NCBI GenBank assembly: GCA_963724535.1
Contig: CAVRVD010000013.1
Coordinates: 372,001 to 436,000, forward strand
Source: JADJPO01 sp963724535
GTDB taxonomy: Bacteria; Actinomycetota; Actinomycetes; Actinomycetales; Kineosporiaceae
Reading direction: 5' to 3'
Length of the DNA stretch: 64,000 bases
The notes under the pieces were generated by a model. That model worked only from the letters and a program-made list of their open reading frames with translations, searched no databases and had not been told where the DNA came from. How positions within the stretch are numbered: position 1 is the first letter of the stretch; the number at the start of each line of letters is the position of its first letter. Both the position numbers and the translations under genes were made by a program. Shown here piece after piece: positions 30,900 through 40,788 of the stretch.

Positions 30900-31603
30900 C
30901 AGCTGCCACCCCCGGCGGAGCGTCGCACGACCGAGCGGGCATGGGCGACCATCTTCTCGTGCAGTCGCACGCTGCCGGACTCGTGCGCGGCGAGCAGGGC
31001 GGCGTATCCCTCGGCGTCGTCGGACAAGAACACCCGGCCGAGGGTGACCCCGTGGCCAGGGCGGTGCACCACCTCGACGTCATCGCCGGCGGCCACGCTG
31101 CCCGGCGAGACGACCGCGAAGTAGGCCCCCGAGGCCCCGTGCTCGGTGAACCGCCTGACCCAGCCGGCCTCAGGCACGCCGCGGCGGGCCAGGTGCCGAG
31201 CGAAGGTGGCGCACGGGATCCGCGGCGAGGTCAGCTCCAGCTCGAGCCCGTCGGTGCCCACCCGCCACCGCTCGCCGATCTCGGCGTCGGTCACCTCGAC
31301 CCCGGTGACCCGCAGGTTCTCCCCGAAGGACCCGGGGGGCAGGTCCAGGCCGAGCTCGCCGGCCCACCACTGCGCGTCGTCGTCGGCGTAGACGTAGACG
31401 GCCTGCTCGGTGCCGCCGTGGTGGCGGTGGTCCTTGACCAGGTCACCACCGAGTCCGTACGGGCCGACCGGGACGGCGCGACGCACCGCAGCCTTGGCGA
31501 TGGCGGTCAACCGGTCGGGGTTGCTCGGTTCGGGCAGCAGCTCCTGGACCACGCAGACTGCCGTGATCCGACCGGTGCGGTCCTGCTTGTGCGCTGCGCT
31601 CAC
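30899..31603 (-). CDS. MOSC-domain protein (YiiM-like)
   Basis: A protein of 234 residues. The MOSC core spans about 40-160 ([35 protein letters not shown]), with the conserved Cys in [13 protein letters not shown], then a helical C-terminal extension as in YiiM. MOSC proteins carry sulfur or reduce N-hydroxylated compounds using the molybdenum cofactor; the substrate here is unknown. GTG 31603 overlaps the lepA stop, placing the gene inside the lepA-gpsA-hemW unit. Confidence 0.88.
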   Translation of the reverse strand: MSAAHKQDRTGRITAVCVVQELLPEPSNPDRLTAIAKAAVRRAVPVGPYGLGGDLVKDHRHHGGTEQAVYVYADDDAQWWAGELGLDLPPGSFGENLRVTGVEVTDAEIGERWRVGTDGLELELTSPRIPCATFARHLARRGVPEAGWVRRFTEHGASGAYFAVVSPGSVAAGDDVEVVHRPGHGVTLGRVFLSDDAEGYAALLAAHESGSVRLHEKMVAHARSVVRRSAGGGS

Positions 31604-33477
31604 TTCTTGGTGTCCGCCTCGCCGCCATCGGAGGACAGCGCGGCGATGAAGGCCTCCTGGGGTACCTCCACCCGGCCGACCATCTTCATCCGCTTCTTGC
31701 CCTCCTTCTGCTTCTCCAACAGCTTGCGCTTGCGGGTGATGTCTCCGCCGTAGCATTTGGCCAGCACGTCCTTGCGGATCGCCCGCACATTCTCCCGGGC
31801 GATCACCCGCGCGCCGACCGCGGCCTGGATCGGCACCTCGAACTGCTGGCGCGGGATCAGGCTCTTCAGCCTGCCCGCCATCGCCACACCGTAGGAGTAC
31901 GCCTTGTCCTTGTGCACGATCGCGCTGAACGCGTCGACCGTCTCGCCCTGCAACAGGATGTCGACCTTGACCAGGTCGGCCACCTGGGCACCGGCCATCT
32001 CGTAGTCGAGACTGGCGTAGCCGCGGGTGCGCGACTTCAGCTGGTCGAAGAAGTCGAAGACGATCTCGGCCAGGGGCAGCGTGTAGCGCATCTCGACCCG
32101 CTCGGTGGACAGGTAGTCCATGCCGAGCAGGGCCCCCCGACGCTGCTGGCACAGCTCCATGATCGCGCCGATGTACTCGCTCGGGCTCAGGACCGTGGCC
32201 CGCACGACCGGCTCGCGCACCTCGGCCACCTTGCCCCCGGGGTACTCGGAGGGGTTGGTGACGACCACCTCGGTGCCGTCGTCCAGGGTGACGTCGTAGA
32301 CGACGTTGGGCGCCGTCGAGATCAGGTCGAGGCCGAACTCGCGCTCCAGCCGCTCCCGGACGATCTCCAGGTGCAGCAGGCCGAGGAATCCGCAGCGGAA
32401 CCCGAACCCGAGCGCCGCCGAGGTCTCTGGCTCGTAGACCAGCGCGGCGTCGTTGAGCTTGAGCTTGTCCAGTGCCTCGCGCAGGTCCGGATACTGGGAG
32501 CCGTCGATCGGGTACAGGCCGGAGAACACCATCGGCTTGGGGTCGCGGTAGCCGCCCAGTGCCTCGGTGGCCGGCTTGACCACGGAGGTCACCGTGTCGC
32601 CGACCTTGGACTGGCGCACGTCCTTGACCCCGGTGATCAGATAGCCGACCTCGCCGACCCCCAGTCCCTTGCTCGGCGACGGCTCCGGCGAGATCACCCC
32701 GATCTCGAGCAGCTCGTGGGTGGCCCGGGTGGACATCATCAGGATCCGCTCGCGCGGTGAGAGGTGTCCGTCGATCACCCGCACGTAGGTGATAACGCCC
32801 CGGTAGGTGTCGTAGACCGAGTCGAAGATCATGGCTCGGGCGGGCGCGTCCGGCGCTCCGGTGGGCGACGGGATCTGCTGGACGATCGCCTCGAGCAGCT
32901 CGGAGACACCCGCTCCGGTCTTGCCGCTGACCCACAGGCAGTCCTCCGGTTGGCAGCCGATCAGCCCGGCCAGCTCCTCGGCGCACTGCTCCGGCTGCGC
33001 CGCCGGCAGGTCGATCTTGTTCAGCACCGGGATGATCGTCAGGTCGTTCTCCATGGCCAGGTACAGGTTGGCCAGTGTCTGTGCCTCGATGCCCTGGGCG
33101 GCGTCCACCAGCAGGACGGCGCCCTCGCCGGCCGCCAGCGAGCGCGAGACCTCGTAGGTGAAGTCGACGTGTCCCGGCGTGTCGATCATGTTGAGTGCGT
33201 AGGTGGTCCCGCGGTGCTCCCACGGCATCCGCACCGCCTGCGACTTGATGGTGATCCCGCGCTCACGCTCGATGTCCATCCGGTCCAGGTACTGCTCGCG
33301 CATCAGCCGGGGGTCGACGACACCGGTGATCTGCAGCATCCGGTCGGCCAGGGTCGACTTGCCGTGGTCGATGTGGGCGATGATGCAGAAGTTGCGGATC
33401 GCTTCGGCGGGGGTCTGCGACGGCGTCAGGGCCGTGCGGGCCATCGGGGACACGCTGGGGCTTACCTCATTCGTCAT
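31600..33477 (-). CDS. lepA: Elongation factor 4 (LepA)
   Basis: A protein of 625 residues. The GTPase has G1 AHIDHGKST at 34-42, DTPG and NKID. Domains II, III and V precede the LepA-specific C-terminal domain ([20 protein letters not shown]). It acts on ribosomes during initiation or under stress. ATG 33477 is used; ATG 33441 ([12 protein letters not shown]) is an alternative, and neither has a strong ribosome binding site. It heads the lepA - MOSC - gpsA - hemW cluster. Confidence 0.95.
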   Translation of the reverse strand: MTNEVSPSVSPMARTALTPSQTPAEAIRNFCIIAHIDHGKSTLADRMLQITGVVDPRLMREQYLDRMDIERERGITIKSQAVRMPWEHRGTTYALNMIDTPGHVDFTYEVSRSLAAGEGAVLLVDAAQGIEAQTLANLYLAMENDLTIIPVLNKIDLPAAQPEQCAEELAGLIGCQPEDCLWVSGKTGAGVSELLEAIVQQIPSPTGAPDAPARAMIFDSVYDTYRGVITYVRVIDGHLSPRERILMMSTRATHELLEIGVISPEPSPSKGLGVGEVGYLITGVKDVRQSKVGDTVTSVVKPATEALGGYRDPKPMVFSGLYPIDGSQYPDLREALDKLKLNDAALVYEPETSAALGFGFRCGFLGLLHLEIVRERLEREFGLDLISTAPNVVYDVTLDDGTEVVVTNPSEYPGGKVAEVREPVVRATVLSPSEYIGAIMELCQQRRGALLGMDYLSTERVEMRYTLPLAEIVFDFFDQLKSRTRGYASLDYEMAGAQVADLVKVDILLQGETVDAFSAIVHKDKAYSYGVAMAGRLKSLIPRQQFEVPIQAAVGARVIARENVRAIRKDVLAKCYGGDITRKRKLLEKQKEGKKRMKMVGRVEVPQEAFIAALSSDGGEADTKK

Positions 33478-33895
33478 TCGTGAGCGGGGTCACGGGCACG
33501 CCGTGGACGATCATCGTCCCGCCCACGCAGTGGCCGGCACCGAGACACACCATCGTCGCACGCCGGCATCCGCCCGGGGCGCGCGGCGCCGAGCACTCGG
33601 GGCTGCGCATGGCCGAGGCGGCGCAAGTGCTCGGCCGTGCGGCGCTCCTCCCAGCCTGCACCAGGGGGCTGGAGTGGGCCGGCGCCCCATCCCCTGCCCA
33701 CCACCTTCACGCTGATCTTCACAGTGGCCCTCCACGGTGGGCCTGCGCGATCGGTGTGGAGGTCAGCGTGCGCAGATGCGGTCGCCATGGCAGCCGGTGC
33801 CATGCACGCTGATCTTCGCGTCGACTGCGAAGGTCAGCGTGAAGATCAGCGTGTGCAGTACCGGGCGCTCGATCCGGGGCGGACCTGGGCTGGGC
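33478..33895. repeat. Gene-free interval with nested palindromes built from CACGCTGATCTTC
   Basis: No credible gene lies in these 418 bases. CACGCTGATCTTC-like units occur at 33708-33722 and 33805-33819, with inverted copies at 33754-33770, 33827-33841 and 33839-33853. Arms 33805-33819 and 33827-33841 form a 15-base stem with one mismatch and a 7-base loop. Arms at about 33708-33723 and 33755-33770 match with two mismatches and enclose a smaller GGCCC/GGGCC stem. This could be a terminator or recombination hot spot beside the accessory island, or a remnant of a small palindromic element. Confidence 0.7.
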
Positions 33896-34810
33896 TCAGA
33901 TGGCGGCGACGAGTGCAGCGGCCACTGCAGCTGCCCCACGCTCGCCGACGACGATCGTGTAGTGGTTGCAGTCCGGCACCTGCTCGGCGCTCAGGTGCGG
34001 CAGGGCCGCAGCGGCGGCGTCCACCACCTCGTTCGGATAGAGCCCCGGGGTCTGGTCGAACATGCCGCGCGGCGCCCACAGCAGGTGCGCGGAGACGTCG
34101 ATCCGCTCGATCGCCCGTGCGGAGTCCGGGTCGACGATGGCGGCCCCACCGTCGACCAGGACGGCGTCCTTCGAGACGCTGGAGCGGATCTGCCCCTCGG
34201 GTGTCGTCACGGCGTCGTAGCGGACGTAGGCCTCTGCCGTCGGTGGCCAGTCGTTCGGCGGCGCGAACGCCGGCTGGGCGCGGAAGAAGTCGACGTAGGC
34301 CTCCTCGTCGTCCCAGCGCTGGTCCAGACGGTCCAGGGCCGGACCGATCACCGCTCGGACGGCGTCCTCGACCTCGATCCCCTCCGGCAGCTCCAGCGGC
34401 AGTGGTAGTCCGCCGTCCACCAGCACCAGGCGGCGGACGCGGCCGGGGTGGCGCTCGGCGGCGGTCGCCACGACGAAGGCCCCCATCGAGTGCCCGGCCA
34501 GCACCGCCGCGGCGAGGCCGAGGTCGTCCAGCACGCAGGCCAGGTCGTCGGCGTGCACGTCCAGCCCGAAGGGACCCGGCGCGTCGGCGCTGCCGGCCCG
34601 GCCGCGATGGTCCACCGCCACCAGGCTCAGCCGGCCGCCGCTGAGCGGGACGGCGAGCTCGGCCACCCGCTGCCAGGACAGGTGGTTCGCGGTGATCCCG
34701 TGCGCGGCCAGGACCACGTCCTCGCCGCTGCCCCATCGGCCAACGGCGAGCTCGCCGTCGGCGACCGGTACCGCGAACCTGCTGTACTCGACGGTGATGC
34801 CTGTGGTCAT
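33896..34810 (-). CDS. Alpha/beta hydrolase
   Basis: A protein of 304 residues. Oxyanion-hole HG is at 37-38, the nucleophile elbow GHSMGA has Ser108, an acidic residue follows VLVDGG, and the C-terminal NHYTIV supplies the catalytic His. A cap insertion with FFRAQPAF lies at about 175-215. It could hydrolyse an ester, lactone or epoxide; the substrate is unknown. It is divergent from the dipeptide-type importer, which makes it the left edge of the catabolic island. Confidence 0.85.
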   Translation of the reverse strand: MTTGITVEYSRFAVPVADGELAVGRWGSGEDVVLAAHGITANHLSWQRVAELAVPLSGGRLSLVAVDHRGRAGSADAPGPFGLDVHADDLACVLDDLGLAAAVLAGHSMGAFVVATAAERHPGRVRRLVLVDGGLPLPLELPEGIEVEDAVRAVIGPALDRLDQRWDDEEAYVDFFRAQPAFAPPNDWPPTAEAYVRYDAVTTPEGQIRSSVSKDAVLVDGGAAIVDPDSARAIERIDVSAHLLWAPRGMFDQTPGLYPNEVVDAAAAALPHLSAEQVPDCNHYTIVVGERGAAAVAAALVAAI

Positions 34811-34945
34811 GGCCCGACGCTAGGGGCTTGCGCGGACACCGGCCAGCGACCTTGAGCACCCGATGCGACGCGCCGAGCGGCGTCGACGGGACGAAGATCG
34901 TCGCTGAGTGACCGGTGAGTCACCCTCGCGCTACCTGGCTATCCA

Positions 34946-34980
34946 ACCACTAAATGGTGACCTGATCGTGACCTAGTGGT
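34946..34980. promoter_or_regulatory. Candidate operator upstream of the dipeptide-type importer
   Basis: ACCACTA (34946-34952) and TAGTGGT (34974-34980) form an inverted pair. Between them GTGACCT occurs twice, 11 bases apart, which is one helical turn. The site precedes a possible promoter at 34994. It could bind the IclR regulator encoded at the end of this cluster. Not proven. Confidence 0.35.
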
Positions 34981-34993
34981 GAAGGAATGCGTA

Positions 34994-35021
34994 TTGACAC
35001 ATCAATACCCCGGGGAAAGAT
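34994..35021 (+). promoter_or_regulatory. Candidate sigma-70-type promoter for the importer operon
   Basis: TTGACA at 34994-34999 is followed, after 16 bases, by AAAGAT at 35016-35021. The -35 is a perfect consensus match in an otherwise very GC-rich region. The operon's first start codon is 70 bases downstream. Confidence 0.45.
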
Positions 35022-35090
35022 GGGGCGCACTTCGCTGTCCCCCAGGCCCGGACGTCAGCGTCGGGGCCGCGATGGAAGGTGACCAACCGC

Positions 35091-36794
35091 ATGACCGATC
35101 GCCGCGAGTACGACCGGATCAGGCGGGCCGCCAGCCCCCTGCAGCTCGACCTGATCGAAGCGTTCGCCGCCGGCAGAGTGGGACGGCGCGACTTCCTGCG
35201 GATGGGCGCGGTGCTCGGCATGACCAGCGCCACGCTGGTCGCCTGCGGCGGCGCGAACACCACCACGCCGTCCGGCGGGAGTGCCAGCGTGGACCAGGGC
35301 ATCGGGGTGGGCGGGGCGGCGTCTGCCGTGCCCGTGAAGCAGGGCGGCACGATGAAGATCGCCAGCAGCGCCCCGTCCAGCCCGCTCGACTCGGTCAAGA
35401 TGCTCGACCTGGCCGCCTACGGCGTCATCGCCCAGTGCTTCGAGTACCTGGCCTACACCGGCGGTGACCTGCAGCTGCTCCCCGGCCTGGCCGAGAAGTG
35501 GGAGCCGAACGACGACGGCTCCGAGTGGACCTTCACGATCCGCCAGGGCGTGATGTGGCAGGACGGCAGCCCGCTCACGACCGACGACGTGGTCTCGACC
35601 ATGGATCGACTGGTCACGGCCGGCAACTCCGCCCTCAAGGGCGTGATCGAAAAGGGCTCAGCGAAGGCCACCGATGCCTCCACGGTGGTCTTCACGCTGA
35701 CCGGCCCCAACGGGAACTTCCCCTACCTGGTCTCCACCGACAACCCCCAGTGCGCGATCATCCCCAAGGCCCAGGCCGACGGCACCACCCTGGACAAGAG
35801 CCCGAACGGCACCGGGCCGTGGAAGCTGAGCCAGTTCGACGCCAAGGTCGGGGCGACCTTCGTGCGCAACGAGGAATGGTGGGGCGGCAAGACCCCTCTC
35901 GACAGCGTCGAGTGGGTCTTCTTCCAGGACCTCCAGCCGCAGGTCGTCGCCCTGCAGTCCGGCCAGGTAGATGCCATCGTGCAGTTCTCGGTCACCGGCG
36001 GAGAAGGCCTGCTGAACAACGCCAACCTGAACGTGATCGCCCTCAACGCAGCCACCCACCGTGAGCTGTGGATGCGCACGGACACGGGGCAGTTCAAGGA
36101 CCCGCAGGTCCGCGAGGCCGTGGCCTGGAGCCTCGACCGGGAGGCGATGGTGCAGTCGCTCTTCAAGGGCAGGGCCGAGGTGGGCGCCGATACGGTGATC
36201 GCCCCGGTGTATCCCTTCGCGGACCCCGCCCTGCCGGCCCGCACCCAGGACATCGCCAAGGCCAAGGCGCTGCTGTCCGCCGCCGGGGTCAGCACCATCA
36301 CCGCCACCCTGCACGCCGTGAAGCTGCAGGAGATACCCGACCTCGCCGTCCTGGTCAAGAACGGCGCGGCCCAAGCGGGCATCACGCTCAACGTGTCGAT
36401 CGAGGACAGCGGCAGCTTCTACGCCAAGTCCTGGTGCCCCGAGGCCCCGGCGAGCCCTCCGTGCTCCGGCGCCGCCGAGATCGGCATCGTCGACTACGGC
36501 CACCGCGGCACACCGGACGTCTATCTCAACGCGGCGCTGGCGACCAACGGGGTGTGGAACTCCTCGCAGTACGCCTCGAAGGAGTTCGACGCGGCGTTCA
36601 CGGCCTTCCAGGCCTCCATCGGCGTCGACGCTCAGAGGACCGCCGCCCGGGCGATCAGCGACATCATGCAGCGGGACACCCCGATCGTGATCCCGTACTT
36701 CTACCAGTACATCGCCGCGCACTCGACGAAGTACGCCAACTTCGCCACCACCGCGCTCGGGCAGGTCGATGTCTCCAAGGCGGGCCTGATCTGA
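35091..36794 (+). CDS. Dipeptide/opine-type ABC transporter substrate-binding lipoprotein (Tat-exported)
   Basis: A protein of 567 residues from ATG 35091, preceded by GGAAGGTGA. GTG 35079 would add four residues. The N-terminus has a twin-arginine pattern (GRRDFLRMG, Arg32-Arg33) and lipobox LVAC with Cys52. The mature part is an SBP_bac_5 solute-binding domain (WTFTIRQGVMWQDGSPLT). Such proteins bind oligopeptides, opines or other amines and deliver them to DppBC-type permeases, encoded next. The ligand is probably the substrate degraded by the downstream enzymes. Confidence 0.9.
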   Translation: MTDRREYDRIRRAASPLQLDLIEAFAAGRVGRRDFLRMGAVLGMTSATLVACGGANTTTPSGGSASVDQGIGVGGAASAVPVKQGGTMKIASSAPSSPLDSVKMLDLAAYGVIAQCFEYLAYTGGDLQLLPGLAEKWEPNDDGSEWTFTIRQGVMWQDGSPLTTDDVVSTMDRLVTAGNSALKGVIEKGSAKATDASTVVFTLTGPNGNFPYLVSTDNPQCAIIPKAQADGTTLDKSPNGTGPWKLSQFDAKVGATFVRNEEWWGGKTPLDSVEWVFFQDLQPQVVALQSGQVDAIVQFSVTGGEGLLNNANLNVIALNAATHRELWMRTDTGQFKDPQVREAVAWSLDREAMVQSLFKGRAEVGADTVIAPVYPFADPALPARTQDIAKAKALLSAAGVSTITATLHAVKLQEIPDLAVLVKNGAAQAGITLNVSIEDSGSFYAKSWCPEAPASPPCSGAAEIGIVDYGHRGTPDVYLNAALATNGVWNSSQYASKEFDAAFTAFQASIGVDAQRTAARAISDIMQRDTPIVIPYFYQYIAAHSTKYANFATTALGQVDVSKAGLI

Positions 36795-36809
36795 ACCAGC
36801 AGGTCACAA

Positions 36810-36840
36810 GCCGGTGACGGGCGGGCTGCCCGTCACCGGC
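36810..36840. promoter_or_regulatory. Perfect 12-base-pair hairpin between binding protein and permease genes
   Basis: GCCGGTGACGGG (36810-36821) and CCCGTCACCGGC (36829-36840) form a perfect stem with a 7-base loop, with no T-tract. Such hairpins often protect the binding-protein message and partly terminate transcription, giving more receptor than permease. Confidence 0.65.
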
Positions 36841-36874
36841 GTCCCGGCACCAGCACCCGACGAGGGAGTCGTAC

Positions 36875-37828
36875 ATGCTGGCCTTCGTGATTCGGCGCAT
36901 CGGTCTCGCGCTCGTCACCCTGCTCCTGCTCTCCCTGATCATCTTCGCGATCTCCAACGTGCTGCCGCAGAACGTCGGTCGGGCCATCCTCGGCCCGTTC
37001 GCCAGTCCTGAGGCCGTGGCCGAGGTGAACCGTCAGCTCGGCACCGACCAGCCGCTGATCAACCAGTACCTGCGCCTGCTCAAGGGGATCGTCACCTTCG
37101 ACTTCGGCGTCTCCTACCAGAGCGGTCAGCAGGTGCGGGACCTCATCGCCACCACCTTGTCCAACTCGGCGCGGCTGGCCGTGCTGGCTCTGGCGATGAC
37201 CATCCCTCTGGGCATCGTGGGCGGGGTGTTCGCGGCGCTGCGCAAGGGCCGGATCGCCGACCGGCTGATCGTCACTCTGGGTCTGGCCGGATCGGCCATC
37301 CCGGAGTTCGTGACCAGCACGTTCCTGATCTTCCTGCTCGGCCTGAAGCTGAATGTGCTGCCGGTGCTCGCCACGTACCCACCCGGATCAGGGATCGGCA
37401 CCCAGATCTACTACCTGCTGCTGCCGGCGCTCTCGTTGGTCCTGGTCTACTTCGGGTACATCGCCCGGATGGCGCGGGCCGGCACGATCACCGCGCTCGA
37501 TGCGGACTACACCCGCACAGCCACGATGAAGGGTCTCTCGCGCGGGCAGGTGCTGCGTCGGCACGTGCTGCGGAACGCTCTGCTGCCGACCATCTCCGTG
37601 ATCGCCACCCAGACCGGCTACCTGTTCGGCGGCCTGCTGGCCGTCGAGCTGATCTTCAACGTGAACGGTTTGGGGCGCCTGATGGTCACTGCCGCCAAGG
37701 CCAAGGACCTGCCGGTGCTCTCGGCCGGGGTCCTGGTGATCGGCGTCATCTACATGGTGGCGACGTTGTTCGCCGACCTGCTGATCTCCTGGCTCAACCC
37801 GCGGATCCGGTTGGGGGCCACCTCATGA
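36875..37828 (+). CDS. Dipeptide-type ABC permease (DppB-like)
   Basis: A protein of 317 residues with six hydrophobic segments; the first is VTLLLLSLIIFAISNVLP. A DppB-type N-terminal TMP region is followed by the BPD_transp_1 domain with coupling-loop residues RTATMKGLSRGQVLRRHVLR. Its stop overlaps the start of the next permease (ATGA). It forms the membrane channel with that protein. Confidence 0.92.
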   Translation: MLAFVIRRIGLALVTLLLLSLIIFAISNVLPQNVGRAILGPFASPEAVAEVNRQLGTDQPLINQYLRLLKGIVTFDFGVSYQSGQQVRDLIATTLSNSARLAVLALAMTIPLGIVGGVFAALRKGRIADRLIVTLGLAGSAIPEFVTSTFLIFLLGLKLNVLPVLATYPPGSGIGTQIYYLLLPALSLVLVYFGYIARMARAGTITALDADYTRTATMKGLSRGQVLRRHVLRNALLPTISVIATQTGYLFGGLLAVELIFNVNGLGRLMVTAAKAKDLPVLSAGVLVIGVIYMVATLFADLLISWLNPRIRLGATS

Positions 37829-38736
37829 CACAGACACCCGAGACGACACCACAGAACCCCGAGACGCCGGCGATGTCGGTCGCGGCCGCGGCGCTGGCAG
37901 CCCGGCGCACGGCGCGCCGGGAGACGATCCGGCTGCTGCTGCGCCGCCCGGAGTTCGTGATCGGCAACGTCATCGTCTGGTTCTGGGTGATCTGCGCGAT
38001 CGGTGGCCGGGCCATCGCCCCGCTGGACCCGCTGACCTCCGTCTCGACGGCCACCCACGCCCCACCCGGTGGGGAGTACCTGCTGGGCACCGACCGGCTC
38101 GGCCGGGACGTGCTCTCCCGAGTGATCGTCGGCGCCCGTGACGTATTGCTGGTGGCACCTATCTCCGCGGTGATCGGAGTGAGCATCGGCACCATCCTCG
38201 GCCTCGTGATGGGCTACTACCGCGGGGTCGTGGATGACGTGATGAGCCGGATCGTCGAAGCGTTCCTCTCCCTGCCGGTGGCTGTGGTCGGCCTGCTGGC
38301 ACTGGTCGTCCTCGGGCCGTCCAACCTCACCGTGATCGGCGTGGTGGGCCTGCTGTTCGCCCCGATCGTCGCGCGGACGGTGCGGGCGGCCGTGCTGGCC
38401 GAACGCGAGCTGGACTACGTGCAGGCAGCGCGGCTGCAGGGCGAGTCCTCGTCCTACATCATGTTCCGGGAGATCCTCCCCAACGTGACCGGCCCGATCA
38501 TCGTCGAGCTCACGGTGCGGGTCGGGTACGCGATCTTCACCATCGCCACCCTGTCCTTCCTCGGGGTCGGCATCCAGCCGCCTTCCCCGGACTGGGGACT
38601 GATGATCTCCGAGGAGTACTCCCAGATCATCAACGGCTACTGGTGGCCGGTGGTCTTCCCGTCCCTGGCGATCGCCAGCCTGGTGATCGCCGTGAACCTG
38701 ATCGCCGATTCGCTGCAGGGGGTGGTGTCCCGATGA
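37825..38736 (+). CDS. Dipeptide-type ABC permease (DppC-like)
   Basis: A protein of 303 residues. A cytoplasmic N-terminus with a DppC/OppC_N segment (FVIGNVIVWFWVICAIGG) precedes the BPD_transp_1 domain with five helices and the EAA-like loop YVQAARLQGESSSYIMFREI. ATGA overlaps link it to both neighbours. Confidence 0.92.
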   Translation: MTQTPETTPQNPETPAMSVAAAALAARRTARRETIRLLLRRPEFVIGNVIVWFWVICAIGGRAIAPLDPLTSVSTATHAPPGGEYLLGTDRLGRDVLSRVIVGARDVLLVAPISAVIGVSIGTILGLVMGYYRGVVDDVMSRIVEAFLSLPVAVVGLLALVVLGPSNLTVIGVVGLLFAPIVARTVRAAVLAERELDYVQAARLQGESSSYIMFREILPNVTGPIIVELTVRVGYAIFTIATLSFLGVGIQPPSPDWGLMISEEYSQIINGYWWPVVFPSLAIASLVIAVNLIADSLQGVVSR

Positions 38737-40778
38737 GCGCGACGGCGAGCAGTGCGGCGCAGGAGGCTCCGGCGATCGAGCTCGAGGGCCTGCAGGTGGA
38801 CTTCCTGGTCCGGGGCATCCCGCGTCGGGTGCTGCGCGGGGTCACCTTCTCGGTGGCCCCCGGTGAGTCCTACGGCCTGGTCGGGGAGTCCGGCTGTGGC
38901 AAGTCGACCACCGCGTACGCCGCGCTCGGCCTGCTCGCGGAGAACGGCCGGGTTGCCGGGGGACGGGCGTTGGTGGCGGGGCACGAGGTCACCTCGATGT
39001 CGACGTCCCAGCTGCAGGAGGTGCGGCGCGACGACGTCGCTATGGTCTACCAGGACCCCGGCGCGGCCCTGAACCCCACCCTGAAGATCGGCACCCAGGT
39101 TACCGAGGCGTTCACAATACTCGGCGTCCCGAAGGGCGAGGCGCGTGAACGGGCGTTCGAGGCGTTGCGCCGGGTGCAGATCTCGGACCCGCGCGGGGTG
39201 ATGGACCGCTACCCGCATCAGCTCTCCGGCGGCATGCAGCAGCGGGTCGTCATCGCGATGGCCCTGGCCAACGACCCGAAGCTGCTCGTCCTCGACGAGC
39301 CGACCACCGGTCTGGACGCGACCGTCGAGGCCGAGGTGCTTGATCTGGTCGAGTCGCTACGCGCTGATACCGGCGCCGCCGTCCTGCTCATCGCGCACAA
39401 CCTCGGTGTGATCCGGCGGATCTGCGACCGGGTCGGGGTGATGTACGCCGGCCAGGTCATCGAGCAGGGACCCGCCGGGGACGTGTTCGACTCCCCGTCC
39501 CACCCGTACACTGTCGGCCTGCTGCGGTGCCTGCCACGGCACGGCGCCCGCAAGGACGACCTGCGCCTGGACACTATCCCCGGCTTCCTGCCGCAGATCG
39601 GTCAGGATCTGCCGGCGTGTGTGTTCGAGGACCGCTGCCCCATCGCGACCGACATCTGCCGGACCGACGAGCCGCCGATGGTCGAGGTCGGAACCCGCTA
39701 CGCGCGCTGCCACCACATCGACCAGGTGGCCGACATCGCTCCCACTGAGTCGATGGGCTTCGCCGTCAGCGCGGTGAACCGCTCGGTGGAACCGATCCTG
39801 CGGCTGGAGGACGTCAACGTGACGTTCAACCAGCACGGCCGCAGCATCCACGCCCTGGTCGGGATCAACCTGGAGCTCTACCAGGGCGAGACCCTCGGTC
39901 TGGTCGGCGAGTCGGGGTCCGGCAAGACGACGATGGCCAAGACGATCCTCGGCGTCCAAGCCCCCGATCCCGGCAGCCGGGTGGTCCTGGACGGCGACGT
40001 GCTGGAGGGCTCGACGAGGAAGCGGCCGCAGGCCGCACGCCGGGCGATCCAGATCGTGTTCCAGAACCCGGACTCCGCCTTGAACCGGGCCCAGTCGGTG
40101 CGCAAGATCCTGTCCCGGGCGCTGTCCAAGCTGGCCGGGATCACCGGCGCCCAGGGCGAGGAGCGTCTCGACAGTCTGATCACCAACGTGCGGCTCACCC
40201 CCCGGCACCTCGATCTCAAGCCGCGCCAGCTCTCCGGAGGCCTCAAGCAGCGGGTCGCGATAGGACGCGCCTTCGCCGGCGAACCGCGGATCGTGGTCTG
40301 CGACGAGCCGACCAGCGCGCTGGACGTGTCGGTGCAGGCTTCGATCCTCAACCTGCTCGCCGACCTGCAACGCAACGAACGCTCCAGCTATGTGTTCATC
40401 TCCCACGACCTGGGCGTCGTGCGCTACCTGTCGGACCGGATCGCCGTGCTCTACCTCGGCCGGCTGATGGAGGTCGGCTCCGCGGCCACGGTGTTCAACG
40501 GTCCGCATCATCCGTACACGGAGGCATTGCTGTCGGCGGTTCCCAGCGTGGACGGGGCGCCGGAGTCCCGGATCGTGCTGGAGGGCGAGATACCCAGCGC
40601 GGCGGACCCGCCGTCCGGCTGCGTGTTCCACACCCGCTGCCCGCGCCGGCTGGAGACAGGGGTCTGCGAGACCGCGGTGCCGCCGCTGGTAGAGGTGGAG
40701 CCGGGGCACCGAATGGCCTGCCACATCCCCATCGAGGAGCTGCGCGAGCTGCAGACGGCCGAGCCGGCCACCGCCTGA
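38733..40778 (+). CDS. Fused dipeptide-type ABC ATPases (DppD-DppF in one chain)
   Basis: A protein of 681 residues. The first ATPase has Walker A GESGCGKST (51-59), LSGGMQQRVVIAMAL and LLVLDEPTTGLD. The second has GESGSGKTT (about 391-399), LSGGLKQRVAIGRAF and VVCDEPTSALD. Each half ends in the oligopeptide-type cysteine-containing motif (CVFEDRCPIATDIC, then CVFHTRCPRRLETGVC). DppD and DppF are normally separate; fusion fixes a 1:1 ratio. ATG 38733 overlaps the permease stop. Confidence 0.92.
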   Translation: MSATASSAAQEAPAIELEGLQVDFLVRGIPRRVLRGVTFSVAPGESYGLVGESGCGKSTTAYAALGLLAENGRVAGGRALVAGHEVTSMSTSQLQEVRRDDVAMVYQDPGAALNPTLKIGTQVTEAFTILGVPKGEARERAFEALRRVQISDPRGVMDRYPHQLSGGMQQRVVIAMALANDPKLLVLDEPTTGLDATVEAEVLDLVESLRADTGAAVLLIAHNLGVIRRICDRVGVMYAGQVIEQGPAGDVFDSPSHPYTVGLLRCLPRHGARKDDLRLDTIPGFLPQIGQDLPACVFEDRCPIATDICRTDEPPMVEVGTRYARCHHIDQVADIAPTESMGFAVSAVNRSVEPILRLEDVNVTFNQHGRSIHALVGINLELYQGETLGLVGESGSGKTTMAKTILGVQAPDPGSRVVLDGDVLEGSTRKRPQAARRAIQIVFQNPDSALNRAQSVRKILSRALSKLAGITGAQGEERLDSLITNVRLTPRHLDLKPRQLSGGLKQRVAIGRAFAGEPRIVVCDEPTSALDVSVQASILNLLADLQRNERSSYVFISHDLGVVRYLSDRIAVLYLGRLMEVGSAATVFNGPHHPYTEALLSAVPSVDGAPESRIVLEGEIPSAADPPSGCVFHTRCPRRLETGVCETAVPPLVEVEPGHRMACHIPIEELRELQTAEPATA

Positions 40779-40788
40779 GTCTGCGGGC

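Noticed and set aside
30899..33223. Single long minus-strand frame joining the MOSC region with a frame inside lepA
   Set aside because: The upstream part is an out-of-frame reading of lepA; the MOSC gene starts at GTG 31603, overlapping the lepA stop.
33480..33812. Possible small gene in the interval after lepA
   Set aside because: No ribosome binding site, no domain, and it runs through the palindromic repeats.
33708..33853. CRISPR-like repeat cluster
   Set aside because: Units are in both orientations at irregular spacing and form stems; there are no regular spacers or cas genes.
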